Source of the DNA: Nageia nagi
Lineage: Eukaryota > Pinophyta
Length of the DNA: 64,000 nt
Reading direction: 5' to 3'
Assembly (NCBI GenBank): GCA_050084985.1
Contig: JBITNC010000001.1
Location: forward strand, 17,608,001 to 17,672,000
Shown here: positions 1-11,696 of the stretch, piece after piece
Position numbering within the stretch: position 1 is the stretch's first letter
Layout of the letters: each line of letters opens with the position of its first letter
The notes under the pieces: model-generated
What the model was told of the DNA's origin: nothing
Seen by the model: only the letters and a program-made list of their open reading frames with translations
Database searches by the model: none
Translations under genes and position numbers: made by a program

Positions 1-2040
1 TGCTTCTTATCTTCTCACTAGTGAATGCGCTTCACCCCTAATGTTGATGTGCAATGCTTTAGTTTGGTATGTCACCTTTTGCTGACAACAATCTCTTTGA
101 TTATGTTAGACTATTATGGTAATATAAAGAGATATTTTGCTTAATTATCCAATAGGTGGCACAAGTGGTGCAAGGCTTGGTTGGATTCTTATATTAATAA
201 AGTGCTTGGGTTTTGTAGGTATCTCCTTATTGTTGACTCTTATAATTTACAAAATGTGAATATTATATATCCTAAGTGCTGCTATGAGATCCTCTAGGAG
301 AGTAAGGAACTACATCTCAATCCTTTTAGAAATAATTAAAGAAGTAAGGGACGTATTGGAGATTAGGGGATTTCTACATTTTTTTAAAGAAATTTGAAGG
401 CTATGAGTTAGGACTTTCTTGTCAATTCATCACTAGCTAGAAGGATGAAAAAGTAATGAATGTTAAGGTTATGTTTCAAGTGAATCAACTTTATTGGTTG
501 AATTCACTTGCTTCAAAATGACAAGTAAGATTATTCGAAGAGATAACTACAATATGAAGTTAGAATAATTGAAATTGTGTAAGGAAGAGATGGAATTGTT
601 GAGAGATAATATAAGAGCAAATTAGACTCCTTGCACAAGCTATGGCCAAGAGTTGCGTTGGTAATATCATGCAATATATTACCCTTGAATTATTAGAAAA
701 TTGGGTGAGGATTTTCCACTTTGGATTCCTTATTCACCTTTAGAAGTCTAAGATAAATGTCTTGGTGTTTCTCTATGGGGAGTTGGATAAGGTTGCATAA
801 GACATGCAAAAAGGGATATGCAATGGGTCGACTCATCAAGGTTTGATTCCAATGATCTTTAAACATATGACTTAGAAAATGGGGATGGAGTAGAAGTTTG
901 ACTAGAATTCACCAAGGTGTCTTCTTCTAGTAGCGGAAAATGAAGAGATAGAAAAGAAAGAGTTGTTATTGGGGGACAAGAAGAAGAAAGTTAAGGTTGA
1001 AGACTAGGAATGGCGCCCAAGTGAGATTGTGGATCATTACAACACATGCAAGGAGCATAGAGGATCAATCTATGTGGAGGATTCTTGCATTGGAGATAGA
1101 AATGAAAGAGAAATCCAATAAGGAGAAAATAATATCTTTTGTATCTTATATATATAATATTAGGATTCCCTTAAAAATCCATCTTCCAAAAATGAGAAAT
1201 GAAAGAGAAATCCAACAAGGAGAAAAAAATATTTTGGAAGGGGTGAAAACTAAGAAAAATTCCATGTATTAGCAAAATGGAAAAATCCAACTAAGAAAAA
1301 ATAGAGAACCTATTACAATTTTGGCATAATAAATTTGCTAAAAAATCTAGGTGAAGAATTAGGAAGAGGACCACTTCTTAAATAAAAGTGAGATATGGAA
1401 GTTACTAAGTAACTTCCATATTCTAACTTTACCAAATTTCATGCATATGTCCATGAGTGGAATATCAAATCAAGGAGGAGACAATCGCAAAAAAATAATT
1501 AATAAAGGTGAATTATATTCATCCAAACCTCACTTACCGTAAGCAAAGGTTGGATAATTCTAACAAGATTCAAGAAAAATTCCCCATCCCAACCTAGCCA
1601 TCTTTCCTCATAGAGATGTTGTGGCCCTCAAATAGAAGATCATCCTTACTTTAAGGAACTTACTAGTAATGGAGCCAATATAGGTTGAGGCACTCTTAAT
1701 ATAGAACCTACAGGTTGGTTAGGAGACCCATCATATTGAGATCCATAACTTTTTTATGATATAGTTGTTATAACTTAATTAAATAATAGATTATTCCATT
1801 TTTTATTTATGGTTATTTGGTTTTATTAGCCTTGGGCCTTTTTATAGACTTAGAATGCGATTTTCTATCCATCATCTTAGTTTTTATGACCAAGTGTATA
1901 CATTTTATTTTATTAAAATAAAGGAAATGCACTTTATGGATATGAAGTTTGGGATAGAAGTATTTCTTGACAAACTTGTAATAAAATTGAGTAAATTCAA
2001 AAATAATTTATCCTTTATAATTTCAAAATTAAGAATATTA
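1..2040. other. Unassigned AT-rich DNA, no gene recognised
   Basis: Both strands carry only short open frames, and none shows a motif I recognise. Around 540-1010 the plus strand gives a broken frame rich in Glu, Lys and Leu, which could be an eroded coiled-coil stretch of a mobile-element protein, but there is no family signature. The only clear structure is the palindrome at 1393-1421. Treat this as repeat-derived or intergenic DNA. Confidence 0.5.
1393..1421. repeat. Perfect 14-bp inverted repeat
   Basis: The arms ATATGGAAGTTACT and AGTAACTTCCATAT are exact reverse complements separated by one base. It could extrude as a hairpin. No mobile-element boundary or gene is visible around it. 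Confidence 0.8.
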
Positions 2041-2084
2041 TGACATGTCCTATACTTCTCATGGAAGCTAGGTTGGTACCCATT

Positions 2085-2278
2085 GAAAGTGAGCCCTTTA
2101 GAATAATAATACATTAGTAAAATCAATAAATAATATATTAGTATTATTACTAATGTATAATTATTAATTAAGATTGCTTAATTAATTAGTTCTAAGGTGG
2201 GTTCTATACGAAAACTCTTAAATGTATACAAACCTACTTTTCTCATTAATGAATTTTCTCTTTTTCACTCTCTAATTT
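2085..2278 (+). repeat. LTR-like segment upstream of copia D1
   Basis: The block AATACATTAGTAAA followed by ACTAATGTA, and the order of the following AT-rich words, resemble the D2 LTRs at 15123-15329 and 33186-33409. It ends in CTCTCTAA, followed at 2285 by TGGTATAGAATATTTGG, a degraded match to the initiator-methionine tRNA primer site seen after the 15123 LTR. I read it as the eroded 5' LTR of the copia relic whose gag begins near 3640. Boundaries are approximate. Confidence 0.4.
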
Positions 2279-2789
2279 TTGATATGGTATAGAATATTTG
2301 GAAGAATTTCTACCCTCTCTTAATCTTCCCTTGTTTTGGATGATTGTATAATTTCTATAGATCCTTTCTTTCTTTGCATCAAACCTACCCTTGCTTGGGA
2401 TGGTTAGAGAAGAGAACCAAAGAAATTTCTAATTTATGTTTTCTATGCATAAAATTTACCTTACTTTGAATCATTGTTGTATTGAAAAACATATAAAATC
2501 TAAGTTTTTTTTTTTCGCAAAGGAGTGCCAAAACCCTTGCAAAACTAGATTTTTTATGCAACCATAATGGTAAATAGAAAAGCCTTCCCTACTTAAGATT
2601 GCTATTCATTCTTCATTAAACCTATGAAGAATACTAACCATGGTGGTGTGTTGAAGATAGAAGTTCTCATTGCTATTGAGATATGTGAAGGAGATACAAA
2701 CTTGCTAACATAGATAGCCCAAATTGATACATAGAGTAGAGTTTAAACTCTAGAGGAAACCATATGTTGTGAATAAGCAGACTTAAAGG

Positions 2790-2958
2790 AGGTGTCCAAC
2801 ATCCAGAGTTGATCATGTTGTGACCCTATTTCATAGAGTGCCCCATGTTCAAATCCCACTAAGAGTGATACAATGTACTCCCAATAGTTGTCCCATAGAT
2901 CGCTCTTGATATCTTGAGAATGTTAATAAAATTTCTTTCTTTCTTTCTTAAGCTGCTA
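2790..2958 (+). repeat. SINE-like element with B box and TTTC tail
   Basis: The stretch contains GTTCAAATCCCAC, an excellent match to the RNA polymerase III B box of tRNA-derived SINEs. About 70 bp further on it ends in AATTTCTTTCTTTCTTTCTT, the type of simple tail many plant SINEs and LINEs have. The A box is not convincing, so the head may be eroded. It lies in the presumed leader of copia D1. Confidence 0.4.
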
Positions 2959-3444
2959 AGAATTTACGCCCAACTACCCACTTAATGGTTGTCTACACCC
3001 ACAAAAATCAAAGCACATATTGTGTGTGATAATACAAAAAGTAGAAGAAATATGCATACTTGACAAGACACTTACTAGCATATCACCATTAAAAAAAGTT
3101 AGCACGTGGAAATAAAACAAAGTAAGCGATTTAATTTTCTAATATCTCAAAGTTTTGATTAAAAAATTTTCTTTCAAAAATATTTGACATATTTCCAACA
3201 AGATGAGAAAACACATGCCAACTAAGCATAGCAAAACACTCCACAAGTATATTGTTCTAAAATTTTGTTATAAAATATTTTCCCAAAATATTGCACCATT
3301 TGAAGTCTTTTTAACAGTTGCCCTTCCTCTAAATTAATATATAAAGTCTTATTTTTGAAAAGATCTTTACCACCCAAAGAAATATATAATTCAAATATTT
3401 GTTTTTGAAGGTGAATGAAGAATTTTACCTCATAAAATATTATT

Positions 3445-3545
3445 AGATCAAGAGCTCTTGGTACGTTGGTGAAGGCTCTAAATTTGAAGATTAAAGGTCT
3501 TGAGTTCAGATCTCCATAAAAATATACTTTTGACATGTGCCTTAT
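3445..3545 (+). repeat. tRNA-derived SINE head (A and B boxes)
   Basis: In plus orientation CTCTTGGTACGTTGGTGAAGG resembles an A box. About 30 bases later GGTCTTGAGTTCAGATCTCC carries a B box (GAGTTCAGATCTC). Order and spacing fit the tRNA-related head of a plant SINE. No tRNA cloverleaf with an intact acceptor stem can be drawn, so it is not a tRNA gene. The 3' end cannot be defined. Confidence 0.45.
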
Positions 3546-3639
3546 TATTTTTAAGCATTTGATTAAAAATTGAAGATATTAAATTTTCTTCCAAAGAATA
3601 AATTAATAGCTTAGAGATTAAAGACATTTGAAGGCAACA

Positions 3640-6345
3640 TTAAAGGTAAAGATAATTTTTTCTTTCAAACTTTGAAGAGAGTAAATTGGCCCTATTTGTC
3701 TCCAAGATACTATTGCTCGATTAAAGTTTTGAAGGATAACAATCATGTAGTTTAGAAGACCAAGATACAAACAATATTGGAGTTTGAAGAATCATGAGAG
3801 ATTATCATTAGAAGTGAAACTCATCCAACAACATCTAGTGAAGAATAAATAATGTTTGATCAAAGAAACATGAAAGCTCAAATGATAATCTTACTTGGCA
3901 TTTTAGATGATGTTCAACCCCATGTACGCAACTCCAAATATGCTACCAAATCATGGAGGAAGTTACAACAAGTGTTTGTATCCAAGAATAAAAATCATAT
4001 TCTACATTTGAAAAGACAATTACACACATTGAAATTGAAAAGTGATGAAAAACTTGAGTCCTTTCTTCGTAGAGTTGCAGGCCTCTGCACCTCCCTATTG
4101 GTATTAGAAGATATGGTAGAAGGTAAGCTCCTTGTACTCATTTTATTGAGAGAGCTCTTAGAGACATATCCTATGTTTGTGACAACACTAAACATCTTAA
4201 ATCAAACACTTGAATTTGAAGAGTTAGTAAATATCTTGCAAATGATAAGCAGAAGATGAGTTGTTTAATTTATGGGAAGAAAGGGAATGAATTGTAGGAT
4301 TGTTGGTACAATTCTTTTACTCAAGGTTCTTTGAGCAAGAAGAATAAAAATAAAAATACCAAAATCCTAAGAATGAGGAGTGGATAAATTGAATACCACC
4401 CCAATGAAGACATCAATAAGGCAATGTTGCTAATTATGCTACAAAAGAAGAGGAGAATACTCAAGATTGCTTTTATTCATCAAGAAAAACCATCAATTAC
4501 ATCCACTTGGTATGTTGATTCTAGTGCTTCCAAGCACATGACTAGATGAAAGGATTATGTTTTTCTTAGATGAAAAATCATATAATGTTAAAGTATATTT
4601 GGATGATGACATACCTTATGACATTGAAGGCAAGGGATATGTTCAAGTTTGTCTGATAAAGGAGGTCATGTATATGCCAAGTCTAAAAAAGAACATCTTA
4701 TCTATAAGTTAGATGCTAGATAACAATATAAAGGTGGAGTTTGATAATATGAAAGATGAGAAGTGTTGTTTCATTATATATAAATCCATAAATTATAAAA
4801 TTATGATGAAAGCTATAAAAGTGGGGAAGATTTTTATGCTTGATGTCTTGTCTTCCAAAAATTAGGCATTTAATGTTCATTTGATAGATGTTACCTCTCT
4901 ATGGCATCGATGATTCAACCACATGAATCCTAAATACCTAATAACTCAACAAAAGAGGAATATGCTACATTTTATCTCATTTATTACTTCTCATACTAAT
5001 GTTTGTTCTAATTGCATAGAAGGGAAACAACATAGAATTCCATTGAGACTAGAAAACATTATGCTATAGGACCTCTTGATGTGATTCATACCAATCTGTG
5101 TAGACCCATAAAAGCTATTCACACTGGCTTATACTACTTCATGCTATTTGTTGATGACTATTCTAGAAATATGTGGGTGTATTTCTTGAATACAAAGGAT
5201 GAAACCTTCCAATTTTTCAAGGAGTTCAAAACTCAAGTGGAGACTGCCACTAGTCATCATATCCATGTTCTTCACTCAGATTAAGGTGGAGAACATTTAT
5301 CATATCCATGTTCAAAACACAATAAAATGAAGTTTGTAAAAGGATAAATCAAATTGTAATTGAAATGATAAGATGTATATTGAAAGATGTAAAGATAAAT
5401 GTAGAATTTTGGGAAAAAATAATAAAAATTACATTATATCTGCTAAACAAAGCACCTATAAAAGCTCTTGAGGTGATGAGTGCTAAAGAAACATAGACAA
5501 GAGTGAAACCAATATTTCTCATCTTTGAGTATTTGGTTGCACTACCTACATGCACATGCCTAAAGAGAAAAGAGAGAATTTGGATGACAAGTCCATGAGG
5601 TGCATTGTTCTTAGGTATAGTAGTGAATCCAAAGGGTACAAACTCATGGATCCTACTAGTCAAAAATTTATATAATAAAAGATGTTATTTTTGATGAGAC
5701 TGATGATACTTCATCTAGTTCACCTGCAACACCATATGCTCCTAATAGTGGTCCCATTATTTCTTCTGATGATGATAGAAAAGTTTCAGTTGTGAACTTG
5801 CAACATGAGCCACCTAATAACTCCAAAAGATTGAAATGGTAGCAAAAAATACTACATGATTAATAATTGAGTGTTCCACTAGACGCTTCTACATCCAAAC
5901 CAAGGACATGAAGCATGGCTTATGAGGAATTGAACTTGGCATTGTTGAGTATAATGGTGAATACAACTAAACTTGAAATTATTTGTGAAGCCCTTCAATT
6001 ATCACATTAGAAATTAGCCATTGATGCTAAGTATGATGCATTGATGAAAAATGACACATGAAAGATGGTAGAACTTACACATGGTAATAAGGTATTGTAT
6101 GCAAATAGGTGATCAAAATAAAGTATAAGGTTGATGGAACACTTGTTAAGCATAAGGCTTGACTAGTTTCCAAAGGATATGCATAAGAGGAAGGTATAGA
6201 CTATGATGCAATATTTGCTCCTACAACTAAGACAAAGACCATCAAAATTAATGGATACATAATTTGGCTAGAAATTCCACCAGATGGATGTTAAGAGTGT
6301 CTTCTTCCTACACAAAGACTTAGAGGAGGAAGTCTACATGCAATA
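3640..6345 (+). pseudogene. Ty1/copia gag-pol relic (D1)
   Basis: Domains follow copia order on the plus strand. A gag segment (3852-4259) carries the UBN2-type pattern including KSWRKLQQVF. A zinc-knuckle relic follows near 4262 (CLIYGKKGNEL, then DCW). A protease start lies near 4507 with WYVDSSASKHMT. A pre-integrase patch is near 4900 (LWHR, HMNPKYL). The integrase core at 5081-5284 has FVDDYSRNMWVYFLN and HSD-stop-GGE. The start of reverse transcriptase is near 5920-6345, ending at MDVKSVFFLHKDLEEEVYMQ. Stops and frameshifts break every domain. The rest of reverse transcriptase, RNase H and a 3' LTR are missing. It is the same family as D2: 5690-5960 aligns with 31437-31700. Confidence 0.85.
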
Positions 6346-6380
6346 AAAAATTGTTGGTTCTCCTAATCATGGGACCAATG

Positions 6381-6870
6381 GAATCATGAATTTGTTTCAA
6401 ATGAAATATCTAATTGAATGACATAGAATGAAAGAAATTTTAGATTATGTTCACTTAAAATGTAAATTGTAGATTGGAAATGATCTAAAAGTGGTCCAAG
6501 AACTTAAAAAAAAATTCAAAAAGTTTTCCTACAATTTGAAAATTTTCAAGGAAAGGGCATAAAAGAATCTAAATCACTCAAGAAAGTTCCAAAAGATCAA
6601 ATCCACAATCCCAAAAATGACAAATCACTTTGTTTTCAAAAGTTCACCACTTTGCAGTAATTTGATCAAAATATTACAAGAATTTGTTTTGAATGAAATC
6701 ATGAATTTGTTTCGAATGAAATATCTAATTGGATGACATAGAATGAAAGAAATTTTAGATTACATTCACTTAACATGTAAATTGTAGATTGACAATGATC
6801 TAAAAGTGGTCCAAGAACTTAAAAAAAAAAATAAATTTTTTTTCCTAAAATTTGAAACTTTTCAAGGAAA
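6381..6870. repeat. Direct duplication of a ~175-bp segment
   Basis: The segment 6381-6555 (starting GAATCATGAATTTG) recurs at 6695-6870 with scattered substitutions. Both copies contain the words GACATAGAATGAAAGAAAT and GATCTAAAAGTGGTCCAAG in the same order. The copies lie about 314 bp apart, immediately after the truncated end of D1. No gene is visible in them. Confidence 0.8.
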
Positions 6871-7429
6871 TGAGACCCCATAGGTCTATTTACAGACTTT
6901 TTCTTGGAAAACCTAATTTTTAATTTTGCAAAAATTAAATACTAATTAAATGCTAAATTAAGATTACAATTTAGTTTAATGGGAGAAAAATACTCATCCC
7001 ATATTTGGTTTTTTTAAAATAAACTATTTCCAAAAATTTGAGCCTTTTGCAATGAATCTTGAGGTGTTTTGCATCAATTTGGCAAAATTTGGAGCTTCAA
7101 ATCATCATTTTGGGTTCATTTGCCAATTTTGAGCTCGTTCTTTCTTTCAATATGGATTCACCCTTCATGTGAACATCTTGAGAAGATTTTAAGCAATTGT
7201 GAGAAAAGATTTCAAAAATAGTGAATTTTTGGTCTATTTTCTCGAAAAATGGAGGGAGGGGGCGATTTTGGAATTTTTTTAAAAAGTGATTTTGAGGCCA
7301 TGGATGGGTGAGGAGTGGATCAAGAAGGAATTTTCTAAGATTTTAGAGAATTTGGGGTTTTCAAAACATGTTTTGACCATGGGTGGCCATTTTCCTTGCT
7401 TGGGAAAGATTTTTGCTCTTTGAACATGC

Positions 7430-8480
7430 ATCAAAAGGGAGTAAAGGGATACAAACTATGCCTAGGGAAAATTTGCATGATTTTTCCATTTTTTGAAAGT
7501 TTATAAGGCCAATGTGATAGTTAATTTATGCTCCATCCTTTCATGTGTTTGAATTTTGGTTTTGAAAAATGGTCAAAATGACTCATTTCACACTAGGCAA
7601 TGGGGGTTTTTGGTCTTTGGATGATGAGTAAAGCTAGAAAATGTGTGCCTAGGTGGAAGAGGATCTTTTTTAGTGCAATTGTAAAACTACAAAGTTTAAA
7701 ATTATATGTTTTTTCATTCTCCACAATACCCATGAGCTCAAAATTTGATCTCCCAAAGTTCAAACTTAACCTTTTATCACAATTTTCATTGATTTTCTTC
7801 AAAAATGGGATTAAAGCCCCAAAAGTGTGCCTACTCCTCCTTTGTCTAATTTTGATGTACTTCCTTGAACAAAATTACTTGTAATTGCACCCTCCACATT
7901 ATCATGTACTTAAATCACACTTTAATTTTTTTTTTAATCAAAATGAGGTCTATGCATGCTAGGTGCATGTTTTCTCTCTTTAAGCCTTCAAACCCCTCAT
8001 AAAGTGCTCATAGTATTTATATGCTCAATTTTTCTCCTTTTCAAAAAATTGCAAGTTTAAATATCCTTCATTTGATATCCCCTTAATACCCATGTGCCCA
8101 AATTTTAATTTTTCAAACTTCAAAATTTGATACAAACCTTGCTAGGCACACATTTTCTCTCTTTAGGGGGGCCAAACATAAAAAAACTATGCCTACTTGT
8201 GGATTGCTCAACTTTGGTACAAAGTGGAATGTCCAAAGATTAAACTTGTCTATTTGTGTACCCTTCAAATACCTATATGCCACATTTTGCCTTTTTCAAA
8301 CTCCAAGGAGTGTGGAGTCCCAAACTTGGCCTTTCATTTAGGTCTCAAAGTGAATAAAGCTAGAAAAAGTACACCTACTCACAAAGTCTTTAATTTTCTC
8401 ATTTTGATGCACTTCCTTGATCAAAGGTGCATGATTTTACTTGCTCCTTATTACCCATATTTCACTTTTTTGATAAAATA
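7430..8480. repeat. Degenerate ~180-bp tandem repeat array
   Basis: Recurring words appear in the same order at about 180-189 bp steps, with units starting near 7430, 7611, 7800, 7980, 8167 and 8346. Each unit has an AAAGTGTGCCTACT-like word, then a CATTTTGATGCACTTCCTTG-like word, then TTACCCATATGCC followed by TTTTTCAAACT-like text. Copies are strongly diverged, so this is an old array of nucleosome-length units. The two open frames inside it (7600-7884 and 8197-8481 plus) are chance products of the repeat. Confidence 0.65.
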
Positions 8481-8489
8481 ACTTAACCT

Positions 8490-9990
8490 TGATAATATTA
8501 ATAAAGACCAAGATATTGAGATTAGTAGGGCATTGTTTTACAAGGTCATCACAATGTCTAGCTAAGAAGATAAAGTTGTTTGCATAAAGAAGAAGAACAA
8601 TAACAAGGTTGCAAAGGTTAGTGCTTATGCATCCAACTTATTTGAGATAATTTTCTAGTTGGTCTATGTAAATACTAAATAAAGTTGAGGCTACATGATA
8701 ACCTTGTTTAACTCCAATATTGCAACTAATTTCCTCAGACCATCCTTTACTAGTTTTGAGTTTGGTTGTAACTTGTTCATAGAGGGCCTATAAACAAAAA
8801 AATCTTAACTCAAAAGGTAAATTTCATTTATCCATATACTCTAAAAGTTTTCTCGTAAGAATAGTATCATTTTTTTTAAAATCTACAAAATAGATAAATA
8901 ACTCGTATTTAGCATTTCAACAATCTTCACCAATAATTTAAAAAGTGAGGATGTGATCAATTGTAGAAAGTTTGTGTCTAGCTTGGCCTTTAGCTCTTAA
9001 ATTGTCATCATTACACTAATTGTTAATTTTATTTTCTATAATATTATGAAAGAGTTTGGAAAGTAAATGAATTATCATATAGTTCTATATTTCAATGAGT
9101 TTCTTTTGTCCCTAGATTTATAAATAGGAACAATAGGTTTATTGCTTAAGGAAGCTTTCTTTAAGAGATGCATTGAAAGGTATGAATCAAATGAGGAGCA
9201 AGGATAAAGCTACCAATTTTTAGAAATTTTGCATGATATCCTTGTATATCTTTGGCATTCCCATTTGATAACCTTTAATCCCATCCTTAATGTCCTCCAA
9301 AGAGAAAACATTATTTTGGGTTAAAGGAGGAGATAAATCTTCCATAGTTATCCATATGTAAAAGGGAAATGTAGAGTTTTTAAATATAAAATTTCCAATT
9401 ATTAAGTCAAATTGAGGTTCAAATATCATTTCTCTAGATAAAATTAGTTTCCAAAATTGTTTTGGATTACATTTACATAGATCTAAAAGTTTTTCTTTTT
9501 ATTGATCTACAAATGCTTTATATATATATAAATTAGGTTTTATATTCTTTTATTTTATGTTTTTTATACAAATTATTTAGAAAAATATTAATATTTTTCT
9601 TAGCATCTTACAATCCTTGTTATAACATTCTATTATTACAGGTTGTAGACTTTTGATAAGAGTGATTATTGATGTAGACAAATAGTTTTTAAGTGAATTT
9701 ATTATATAAATAAGATATGGAGGACAAAGTTTTAGGATAAGGGTTAAAATAATATTGAACATCTTTATGAAAGGCAATAAGTTCATTATGATTGAAAACA
9801 ATATTTTAGTTTTAACCTTATCACCAAAAGGGTTGATTTCATGTGTTAGATATATTTTAAGTGTAAAGATATGAGGTCGATGATTAGAGTTAGGTTCATA
9901 ATCAAATTGAGAGAGAATATAGCAATATAGATTATGAAAATTTACAAGAAGGGTTACATAAAACACTTATATAAAAGGTAAAGGATTAGA
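8490..9990 (-). pseudogene. LINE relic L-a: endonuclease end and reverse transcriptase
   Basis: Read on the minus strand. 9966-9577 gives SQFDYEPNSNHRPHIFTLKI, a degraded SDHRPL-type C-terminus of the LINE apurinic endonuclease. 9429-9220 gives LEDIKDGIKGYQMGMPKIYKD, the conserved linker before reverse transcriptase. 9060-8490 covers reverse transcriptase, with the catalytic YADD box changed to YANN (LLLYANNFIFLA). Stops and frameshifts are frequent and there is no N-terminal endonuclease. The part 8502-8870 aligns with 12990-13310 of L-b, so both belong to one family. Confidence 0.75.
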
Positions 9991-10019
9991 GGTTTGTTGG
10001 TTGATAACTTGCAACCTTA

Positions 10020-10655
10020 AATAGCAAATCCTACATATAATAAAATGATGATGTTGGAGATAATTATAAAGATGTTAACCCAAAAGATAATTTTGAGATG
10101 ATTCTAAAAATAATTCTATCTCGGATGATGCTAAAACTAAAATGCAATATTTTGGAATGACTTGGATCAACTACAAGGGTTGTCAATCTTGAGACTAGAG
10201 TGTCCATGATTTAGGCTTGAATTTCATAATGTTAGGTGTTCTAGCTTGAACAATTGTTTCATCCATCACTTTTGCTACCTTAGCCTCTTAGATGATCTTA
10301 ATTATAATTTTCATAATGATAATAATATTTTCCTTGTATTATCTTCAACAATGATAAATTTTGAAGGTTTAACATGATGTTTCTTTATGATTTTTTGATA
10401 TCTAAAATAAGCACTTAGGAGGGCCTTATAAAGGATTCATAAATTGAATTTTTAAGTTCACCAGGTGGATAAATTTAGAATAATGTACATAAAAAATAAT
10501 TGCAATTCAGAGAAATTCTCTTAAGTTAACCTTGATTTACCCATAGTAGAACCAAATTGATAGTTTACATTAATCAAATAAAATACTTAAATAAAGTCAT
10601 TTCAAATAGCTAACATGTAAATTTAAGTATCTACAATCACAATGCTCAAGTGGCA
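10020..10655 (+). repeat. Repeat E, copy 1
   Basis: This segment is recognisably related to 36790-37152 joined to 44545-44793, where element F has split the second copy. Shared landmarks in the same order are GGGTTG near 10178, TTAGGTGTT near 10234, AAATAAGCACTT near 10404 followed by a TATAAAGG-like box, and TTAATAAA-rich text. The TATA-like box 20 bases after the conserved word hints at an LTR, but no ends were defined. Confidence 0.5.
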
Positions 10656-10979
10656 CCTCTTCTTAAAGTAAAGATGACCATAATAATGATACTAATGATA
10701 ATGTTTCAATCTAAAAGGTAAAAAAACACCACTAAAGGGGAGATAATTATTTAAGAACATTCATCTTTTCAAAATCTTGATTTAAATTTCAACTAGAAAG
10801 TTAATCAGAAGTTAAACAAAGGAGTAAATGAAATCATGAATAGAATTGATAAGTTAAACATTGATGCAAAGGGTAATATTGAAATGTCCACTTTAAATTA
10901 ATGGTCAAGGAATACATGTAATATTCTTCATTTGAGAAAAATAACAATATGATTTGGAGGAATTCTATTAAGAGGATAT

Positions 10980-11305
10980 CAACTTCATAGAAAATAATGC
11001 CACTTGACAACTTTGTGAATTGCCTAATAATAAAAGAGTTGTGAGAAGAAAATAAGTATTTAAGATTAAGCGCAAGAGTGATTAAATTATTGAAAAGTAT
11101 GAAGCTATACTAATAGCAAAAAGTATCGCATAAAAATAAAGCACTGATTATGAAGAGACCTTTGTGACTATGGTTGGGATGGAAACCATTCCATGATTCT
11201 ACCACAAAAACCCATATAAGGTAAAAGATTCATCTAATGGATGTGAAATCAACATTCTTACATGGATACATTAAATATGTTTATGTGATTGACTTAAAGA
11301 TTTTG
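10980..11305 (+). pseudogene. Copia J reverse transcriptase fragment, 5' part
   Basis: The plus strand reads LCELPNNKRVV, VFKIKRKSD, IIEKYEAILIAKS and YEETFVTMVGMET, then in a shifted frame LMDVKSTFLHGYI. This is the N-terminal half of a copia reverse transcriptase, equivalent to the family's standard KWVFKIK, ARLVAKG, YEETFAP and DVKTAFLNG blocks. Stops interrupt it. The continuation (YVDD box to RNase H end) is found after 13455, so about 2.1 kb of foreign DNA separates the halves. Confidence 0.7.
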
Positions 11306-11307
11306 AA

Positions 11308-11535
11308 TTGAAAGGGAAAGAGGGATTTGTGAAAATGCCCAAACCCATGCTAAAAGAATACTATGTTTCTAGAAATATGCAATGTGTGGAAGTGGTAGAC
11401 TACATATGCTTTGGAAAAGGTGGTAATGTTGAGGTGCTTATATACAATTTAAACATAAACAAGTGGAATTGGTTTCCACCATGTACCTTGAAAAAATTAC
11501 ATGAATGTTATCCAAAGGTACAATCACCCTTGTGA
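11308..11535 (+). pseudogene. Host-gene-like scrap resembling an F-box/kelch protein end
   Basis: A 75-codon open frame contains YYVSRNMQCVEVVDYICF and VEVLIYNLNINKWNWFPPC. The second phrase resembles the last kelch-type strand of plant F-box/kelch proteins (V-L-V-Y-N-L, W-W-P-P-C pattern). There is no F-box, no complete kelch repeat and no splice structure. It sits between copia J and LINE L-b, so it looks like a captured or left-over gene fragment. The family call is tentative and rests on one motif. Confidence 0.3.
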
Positions 11536-11696
11536 CTCAACATGTTTAATGGTTTTTTAGCCTTCCTTAATATTATACTAATAATTTCACATATGCTCCA
11601 ATTTGCTTAGTTTGGAACTTTGAGAAATATGATGGCAAACATATGTTTATGCTCACGAATAGATAGTTTGTTTTGTCAAGGTTGTAGGTATATTTA

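Noticed and set aside
3445-3545. Possible functional tRNA gene
   Set aside because: A and B boxes are present, but no complete acceptor stem or anticodon arm can be formed; a SINE head fits better.
5349-5663. 104-codon minus-strand frame
   Set aside because: It is antisense to the copia D1 integrase region, which is identified on the plus strand.
11308-11535. Considered as continuation of copia J reverse transcriptase because of the text EGFVK
   Set aside because: Only five residues agree with the usual EQPEGF block, and the rest of the frame has no reverse transcriptase pattern.
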